A stretch of 64,000 nucleotides of DNA from Edaphochlamys debaryana (lineage: Eukaryota; Chlorophyta; Chlorophyceae; Chlamydomonadales). Made by a program: the position numbers and the translations under genes. Below, in pieces: positions 57,567 through 64,000 of the stretch (position 1 is the first letter of the stretch; every line of letters begins with the position of its first letter). Under the pieces are notes generated by a model. The model was not told the origin of the DNA. It made no database searches and was given only the letters and a program-made list of their open reading frames with translations. The stretch is from assembly GCA_016858145.1 (NCBI GenBank), contig JAEHOE010000040.1:849763-913762 (forward strand), written 5' to 3'.

Positions 57567-60500
57567 CTGTCTGCTGCCCTGGCAGAGGGGAAACTCGGGC
57601 CGGGTGCAGGGGCGCGTTGCGCGTGGCGGGGCGGTCCGGCGGCCCCGTGTGTTCGCCTCGGGGTCCCTGTCTTGCCCTCCTTCCCGTCCGCGTGCGGGGG
57701 CCAGGCGCCGTGCACTGATCGTCACTCGTGTGAGGTCCATGCCACGGGAGCGGGCGTGCACGGGAAGGGCACTTGTCCTGCTGGCCTGAGCGGCGGCCGA
57801 GTCCCGCAAGGGCCCGGCGGCACGCCTACACGACCGCGATCATGTCGATGCGCAGTCTGGGGCTTCCATATCAGCACACCTAATCAACACTCGGTCATAG
57901 AGTATAGCTCTACTTGCTTGTTCTCCCTTCCTATCGCGCCTCTGCGACTCACCAAGTTTCGCGACCTCGCCCGCCTCCCACATTTCAGCTCGGTGGATGC
58001 ATTAACTGATGCTGCACTTTGGTTCAAGCATACTCGGTCTACAGCATAGCGCTCGCTGTGACGGCTCACAAAAGAAGAAGAGGCTCCTGAAGCGAATCGC
58101 GCCATCGCAACGACATACCCGCGACGTCTGTTTGACTGCTTTCCAGAATAGCTGACCCATCCGGCTACTACTCTGCAGCTCGACACTGGCGCTCGCGCTC
58201 GCCAAGCGGCCTTGATCGGCATTCTCGCGGGAGCAACCGGAGCACAGCGCGCGGCTGCAGCAAGCAGCAGTCTGGACGGGGTTGTGATCTCTTTGCGAGG
58301 CATTGCACAAGGTCTGGCAAGAGACCGCGCTTCTGGGTCCGACGAGGTCCATCCATCGATGCGTTGGGGGCATGCCGCCCAAAGCCCCCCCGGCCTTGCC
58401 CCTTGCGCTTTCTGGGCGCTGCATCGCGGCAGCAAGCTTTCATGGGGTTCTGGTCCAGGTGGTTCCGTCTCGAAGGGCAGGAGCACGCGCAGCTGCGTGG
58501 GGGTCCGGCGCTCAGCGGCGGGAGGCACTCATTGGAGGCGGCTGCGGCCATGGCGGGGCCACACCTCGGGCTACACGCTGGGGCGCCGCGGCCGCGGCCC
58601 CGTGAGGAGGCTCGTGCTCTGGTCCCACGGACGGCTCTGGTAGCACGCCCAGCTCAAGGGCTCAAGTGTCTGCCCTTGTTCGCCCAGCTGCAGGGGTCGC
58701 TGGGCGTCGCCTGCATGCGGCGTGAGCGGTAGAGCGCGCTCCAAGCTAGCGCGCCCGCAGCTTGGAGTAGCAGAGGCAGCTTGACCGTCTGGCCTTGACG
58801 AGACCAAGCGACATGGTCCGTTCAGGGCCTGCTTGGCGTCGCTGTCAAGGGCGGACAAGCTGGTGGTGCACAGCCACTGGGGGGGGGGGCGGTGCAAGGG
58901 GCTGCGGAAGCCGGCGGGTGGCCGGACTCGAAGCCCAGCCGCGCCGTGGTACACGGCAGCTTGTGCAGGGGTCCGGGGCGCCACGGCATGCGGTGGAGGT
59001 GTGTCCAGCACGGGGGCCTTGCAGCGAAGGGAGCTTGCGTTGCTGCAGGGTGTGCGCTCCCTCTGAAGCGGCCTCAGAGCGTGAGCTTGGGGCTGCTCAT
59101 GCAGGGTTCTGTCGCTGTGGCGTTTGCGTTGCAGCACTGTACTGGCCATGTGCTGCTGTGCACGGCGTCTCTAGACGCCTGTATGCTGCCGGGCTGCTCC
59201 TCGTGTGGCCTTCTGGAATGGCGGAGGCTGCCTGCAAGGGCGACGCCGTGGACAGGCGTGAGTATTGCGGGGCTGGTAGCGGGCCTCTGGCCTGGCGCAG
59301 CCATGGTTGTCAGGGCGGCGGGGGCGAGGTGGGGGTAGGCGCGGCTGCTGCCTGCTGCCGTCTGTCTGCTGCCCTGGCAGAGGGGAAACTCGGGCCGGGT
59401 GCAGGGGCGCGTTGCGCGTGGCGGGGCGGTCCGGCGGCCCCGTGTGTTCGCCTCGGGGTCCCTGTCCTTGCCCTCCTTCCCGTCCGCGTGCGGGGGCCAG
59501 GCGCCGTGCACTGATCGTCACTCGTGTGAGGTCCATGCCACGGGAGCGGGCGTGCACGGGAAGGGCACTTGTCCTGCTGGCCTGAGCGGCGGCCGAGTCC
59601 CGCAAGGGCCCGGCGGCACGCCTACACGACCGCGATCATGTCGATGCGCAGTCTGGGGCTTCCATATCAGCACACCTAATCAACACCCGGTCATAGAGTA
59701 TAGCTCTACTTGCTTGTTCTCCCTTCCTATCGCGCCTCTGCGACTCACCAAGTTTCGCGACCTCGCCCGCCTCCCACATTTCAGCTCGGTGGATGCATTA
59801 ACTGATGCTGCACTTTGGTTCAAGCATACTCGGTCTACAGCATAGCGCTCGCTGTGACGGCTCACAAAAGAAGAAGAGGCTCCTGAAGCGAATCGCGCCA
59901 TCGCAACGACATACCCGCGACGTCTGTTCGACTGCTTTCCAGAATAGCTGAATCATCCGGCTACTACTCTGCAGCTCGACACTGGCGCTCGCGCTCGCCA
60001 AGCGGCCTTGATCGGCATTCTCGCGGGAGCAACCGGAGCACAGCGCGCGGCTGCAGCAAGCAGCAGTCTGGACGGGGTTGTGATCTCTTTGCGAGGGATT
60101 GCATAAGGTCTGGCAAGAGACCGCGCTTCTGGGTCCGACGAGGTCCATCCATCGATGCGTTGGGGGCATGCCGCCCAAAGCCCCCCCGGCCTTGCCCCTT
60201 GAGCTTTCTGGGCGCTGCATCGCGGCAGCAAGCTTTCATGGGGGTTCTGGTCCAGGTGGTTCCGTCTCGAAGGGCAGGAGCACGCGCAGCTGCGTGGGGG
60301 TCCGGCGCTCAGCGGCGGGAGGCACTCATTGGAGGCGGCTGCGGCCATGGCGGGGCCACACCTCGGGCTACACGCTGGGGCGCCGCGGCCGCGGCCCCGT
60401 GAGGAGGCTCGTGCTCTGGTCCCACGGACGGCTCTGGTAGCACGCCCAGCTCAAGGGCTCAAGTGTCTGCCCTTGTTCGCCCAGCTGCAGGGGTCGCTGG

Positions 60501-61171
60501 GCGTCGCCTGCATGCGGCGTGAGCGGTAGAGCGCGCTCCAAGCTAGCGCGCCCGCAGCTTGGAGTAGCAGAGGCAGCTTGACCGTCTGGCCTTGACGAGA
60601 CCAAGCGACATGGTCCGTTCAGGGCCTGCTTGGCGTCGCTGTCAAGGGCGGACAAGCTGGTGGTGCACAGCCACTGGGGGGGGGGGCGGTGCAAGGGGCT
60701 GCGGGAAGCCGGCGGGTGGCCGGACTCGAAGCCCAGCCGCGCCGTGGTACACGGCAGCTTGTGCAGGGGTCCGGGGCGCCACGGCATGCGGTAGAGGTGT
60801 GTCCAGCACGGGGGCCTTGCAGCGGAGGGAGCTTGCGTTGCTGCAGGGTGTGCGCTCCCTCGGAAGAGGCCTCAGAGCGTGAGCTTGGGGCCGCTCATGC
60901 AGGGTTCTGTCGCTGTGGCGTTGCGTTGCTGCACTGTACTGGCCATGTGCTGCTGTGCACGGCGTCTCTAGACGCCTGTATGCTGCCGGGCTGCTCCTCG
61001 TGTGGCCTTCTGGAATGGCGGAGGCTGCCTGCTGCAAGGGCGACGCCGTGGACAGGCGTGAGGATTGCGGGGCTGGTAGCGGGCCTCTGGCCTGGCGCAC
61101 CCATGGTTGTCAGGGCGGCGGGGGCGAGGTGGGGGTAGGCGCGGCTGCGGCCTGCTGCCGTCTGTCTGCTG
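57567..61171 (+). repeat. 1.8-kb tandem satellite, block 2 (two units)
   Basis: Begins with the right copy of the target-site duplication (57567-57576) and continues the interrupted unit. Anchor ctgtctgctg is at 57567, 59362 and 61162 (units of 1795 and 1800 bp). The unit just before the second LINE carries cacccatggt (near 61099), as does the unit just before the first LINE (near 51030), whereas the other units have cagccatggt. Confidence 0.95.
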
Positions 61172-61262
61172 TCTGTCTGTCTGGTGCTGTCGCTCACACA
61201 GACACAGACACGACACGATGGGCGTGCCCGCCTCCTAGCTAGGTAGAGCGCAACCGACCGAC

Positions 61263-62885
61263 ATGTCGGCGGCCGCGGCCCGGTCCGCGTGGGCCAGAGG
61301 CCCAGCTCCGCTCAAAGTAGAGTACTCGCTGACCACCCACTTGAACCGCGAGCGACGCACTCGCGCGAACCTGACCGGCCACATCAATGGCTTCTCCGCA
61401 GCAGAACTCGGAAAGAAAGATACCCTGGACCTAGTGAAACTGGCAATTAGCGACATCACGGATGAGCTCAAGAACGCTGGCCGGAAGGCGTTCAGCAATT
61501 CGGCGGCATCCGATTCACGGACCTTAGCACAGCGGACCCCGACGCCCCAGCCGCCCTGGCCACCATCACGCTGGCCCTGAGCGATGCTGGGCAGGCGAAG
61601 CTCAAGAGCATGCTGGCCGCGGTGGCCGACTACGCCGGCGACAGCGTGTTCCAAACCCCCGCCATCCTCTCTGGCCCCCCACCGCCCCCTCCTACATCCC
61701 CGAGGTGGACTGGACGGTGGAGTGGACCGAGGACCTCATCGCCATCGACTCCTACGGCTGGCCGACCGAGTTCGGTGAACTGAACGTGCGAGAGGTGACC
61801 CGCTTCACCCTGGGCTCCCTCCCTGCGCGCGTGGCAACGCACGGGACGGCTGCTCGGCCCTGGAGTCGGGAGACCGCTGCATCCTGTACTTCCCGGCGGG
61901 CACGAAGCTCCGGGAAACCTGAACGAGCCCCCTCCGCCTCGGGCCGGAAAGAGCGGGAGGACTGGACCAAGTTACCTGGACGGGTCGAAGACCAACGACC
62001 CCACCTTCACGCTGCGGTGCCGCCGCGCACTGGGGCAACTACGACCGCGCCTTCCGCAATGGCGCCCTCAAGCACGAGGCGTACAGCAACAGCAAGCAGC
62101 GGCACCAGCCGCCGGGTCGGAGGACGCCGCAGGACCCGTACATCGGCCCCTGGCGGATGACGTGGACGCGGCTGAGGCTGAGGCGGCAGCCGCAGCGGCC
62201 GCGCGCCGCAGCAGCAGCAGCAGGAGCGGCCGTACAGAGGAGGAGGCGGAGGGCTCGGGGGAGACCGGGGCGGCGGCGCACCAGCGGCCAGACCGAGACT
62301 GTGGGGGTGGCGGCTGAGGAGCAGGAGGCGGACTCCACCGCTGCCGTGGAGTCGCACCCCGGGGCACCGACACGAGGGCGGCGAGAGGCGGCGGAAGGGG
62401 GCGAGGGACTGGAGGCGGACGAGGCGGACCCATCCGCCCACGAGGAGCCAGCGGGAGCCGACGGGCAGGCGGACTTGGGCTGCGCGCCCAACGCCGCGGC
62501 TGGGGCGGGAGACGACGGCCAGCTGCCGCCGGGCTGCTGCGTGCCGCCGCCGCCGTGGACCCGGAGGGCGACGACGAGCAGATCACGGCGCTGGCGGCCC
62601 TAGCGCTACCCCAGCGGGGCGGGCGGAGGGGGCAGGGGCCGCGGCCTGCACGGGGCGGGGCCACAGGCCGCCTCAGCGGCAAGAACGGCAGGGGCGGCGG
62701 CAGCACCGGCTCGAGCCCCCCTGGGAAAAAGACGAGGGTGTGCCGTCCCTCGGAGACGGAACCTGGACGACGCTGGTGGAGGCCACGCCATCCCGGCGCG
62801 CCGCTCCCTCGCTGCCAGCTGGGCGGAGGTGGCTTCGGGCGACCTCATCTAAATGCCCGGGCGCCGCCCTCGGGAGCGAGCGGGA
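61263..62885 (+). pseudogene. Broken LINE ORF1 (second copy)
   Basis: Starts MSAAAARSAWARGP like the intact ORF1 and follows it to about residue 75, where a lost C at about 61487 shifts the frame. Later segments of the same protein appear in other frames (61705-62160, 62157-62603, 62555-63172). Confidence 0.8.
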
Positions 62886-64000
62886 CTCCCACCGCTCAGG
62901 GTCGCAACCACAACGTACGAGGCATCTTGGGGGGTGGAAACCGTCAGCTGGATCGCCTTACCGCCCTCATGCAGCATGGGTGGGCGAGGCAGCGGCTTGA
63001 CGTAGTATGTTTACAAGAGACTAAGCTCCCAGCAGCGCAGACCAACTGGGTGCAGACCCAGATGAGCGTCATTGCAGCCCAGCTCCACGTGGGCGACTGG
63101 CAATCCTTTGGTCGCCGCAGGCAGGGGCCCACGGGGCGGCCCAGCCGGCGGCGTCGCCATCCTGATACGTAAAGCCTTGATAACTGGAGGAGCTCTACAG
63201 TGCCTGTGGCTCCTTCAACGACCGACACAGAGGGCCGACTTGTGCAGCTGCCAGTACGATGGGGTGGCCACAGCTTCACGCTGACCTGCGCCTACCTTCC
63301 TTCCGCCAACCCTTCAGCTCAACGTTGCTTTATTGAGACTGTCCTCGGCCCCAGTCTGTCAGCCACGAGCACCCACCTCCTAGCAGCCGACTTCAACTTC
63401 GTCCCCAACCCCGCCCTGGACAGCATCTCGGCGCATGGGCGCCCCGACGATGCCGCCACCACAGCAAACTTTCTCCACCTTCTGCCCAGGCCTCGTTGAC
63501 GTCTATCGTGCCCTTCACCCGAGCAGCGCGCATACACGTTCACCAACGGCGCCAGCGCCGCCCGCCTCGACCGCCTTCTCGCCTCCAGTCCCCTGGCGGC
63601 CCACGTGCCCACCTGCCGCGTGGAGTCAGGCCGCCCCTCTGACCACCGGCTGGTTTCCATCTAATCAACCCCATTGATACGGCACGCGCCCCCGGGCGGG
63701 GCCTCCCCAAGAGCCCGCCTCCACTTCTTGGATCACCCCGACCTGCGAGACCAGTTTGGCGACTGGCTCATACAAGCGAGGCGCACGCCCAACCACGCCC
63801 GCCGAGTGCCTGCAGTGGTGGACCCGCTTCAAGCGCTCCCTCCCCCTTTCCGCTGCAACCGACTCAACCGTATGGCCCGCCAGCGCCGCCTGCAGGCAAC
63901 TGCAGAAGCCAGAGGGGCTGCCCAAGCAAAAGCCGCAGCATTTGCAGCCGTAGCAGCGGGCGACCTCAGACGCCGCGTCAGCAGCGGCCGCCGCGCGCGC
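62852..64000 (+). pseudogene. Broken, partial LINE ORF2 (second copy)
   Basis: Pieces of the APE endonuclease domain are readable in several frames (DVVCLQETKLPAAQ near 63000, LLAADFNFVPNPALDSISAH near 63380) but are separated by single-base indels. The reverse transcriptase lies beyond the window edge. Confidence 0.8.

Larger units (their letters stand above)
61172..64000 (+). mobile_element. Second copy of the same LINE, 3' end outside window, frames broken
   Basis: Matches 51105-53952 at a shift of about 10067 bp, with the same 5' boundary after ctgtctgctg. Unlike the first copy it has dozens of single-base indels and small changes (for example near 61229, 61487, 61556, 61678, 61911, 62031, 62117, 63116 and 63663), which destroy ORF1 after about residue 75 and fragment ORF2. 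Most indels are in homopolymers and their density rises rightward, so poor consensus is as likely as true decay. Confidence 0.9.

Noticed and set aside
45629..61171. Possible telomere or LTR retrotransposon nature of the 1.8-kb repeat
   Set aside because: No TTTTAGGG-type repeats, no terminal TG...CA ends, no primer-binding site or gag/pol; head-to-tail copies fit a satellite.

Overview
The window looks like nuclear DNA of a volvocine green alga (Chlamydomonas or a close relative). The evidence is very high GC, dense short introns with consensus-like borders, TGTAA polyadenylation signals, a pherophorin-family protein, a giant (SP)n-type hydroxyproline-rich protein, and chlorophyte-style non-LTR retrotransposons. 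All gene models were spliced by eye. Five complete models and the resolvable part of a sixth keep phase across their introns, which is the main support for the exon borders. One border pair in the pherophorin gene stays ambiguous.

Layout. (1) 1-11548, minus strand: 5' part of a huge secreted Ser-Pro/Glu-Pro-rich wall protein. A signal-peptide exon, a short proline-rich exon and then one exon made almost wholly of about 90 tandem 114-bp repeats, running off the left edge. (2) 12863-20537, minus: a 30-exon gene for a pherophorin-type protein of about 1053 aa, with two pherophorin-like domains, a proline-rich linker, a long unrecognised region and a cysteine-rich tail. (3) 21423-23562, plus: an 8-exon GT49 (LARGE/B4GAT1-like) glycosyltransferase with signal peptide, divergent from gene 2. 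(4) 24192-25667, minus: MsrB methionine sulfoxide reductase, converging on gene 3 with almost touching poly(A) signals. (5) 26819-37092, plus: a 23-exon, about 2289-aa protein with a SAM-like N-terminus, ankyrin repeats and three IQ motifs. (6) 38027-42172, minus: a 12-exon, about 738-aa conserved protein of unknown function with a probable plastid or other organellar presequence.

From about 42.9 kb the sequence becomes repetitive: an old diverged satellite fragment, a 5'-truncated decayed LINE on the minus strand with 13-bp target-site duplications, then about five copies of a 1.8-kb tandem satellite. A complete two-ORF APE-type LINE (51105-57566) sits in one satellite unit with a 10-bp target-site duplication. 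A second copy of the same LINE starts at 61172, in the same position of another unit, and runs off the right edge. Shared private variants show that satellite plus LINE was copied as a block of about 10.07 kb.

Genes 1-3 together suggest a cell-wall/extracellular-matrix neighbourhood (two Pro-rich wall proteins and one glycan-building enzyme). Both ends of the window carry many single-base indels, mostly in homopolymers, which break otherwise open frames. That pattern is best read as poor consensus near assembly ends, so frame breaks before 4.7 kb and after 61.2 kb should not be taken as biological without raw reads.
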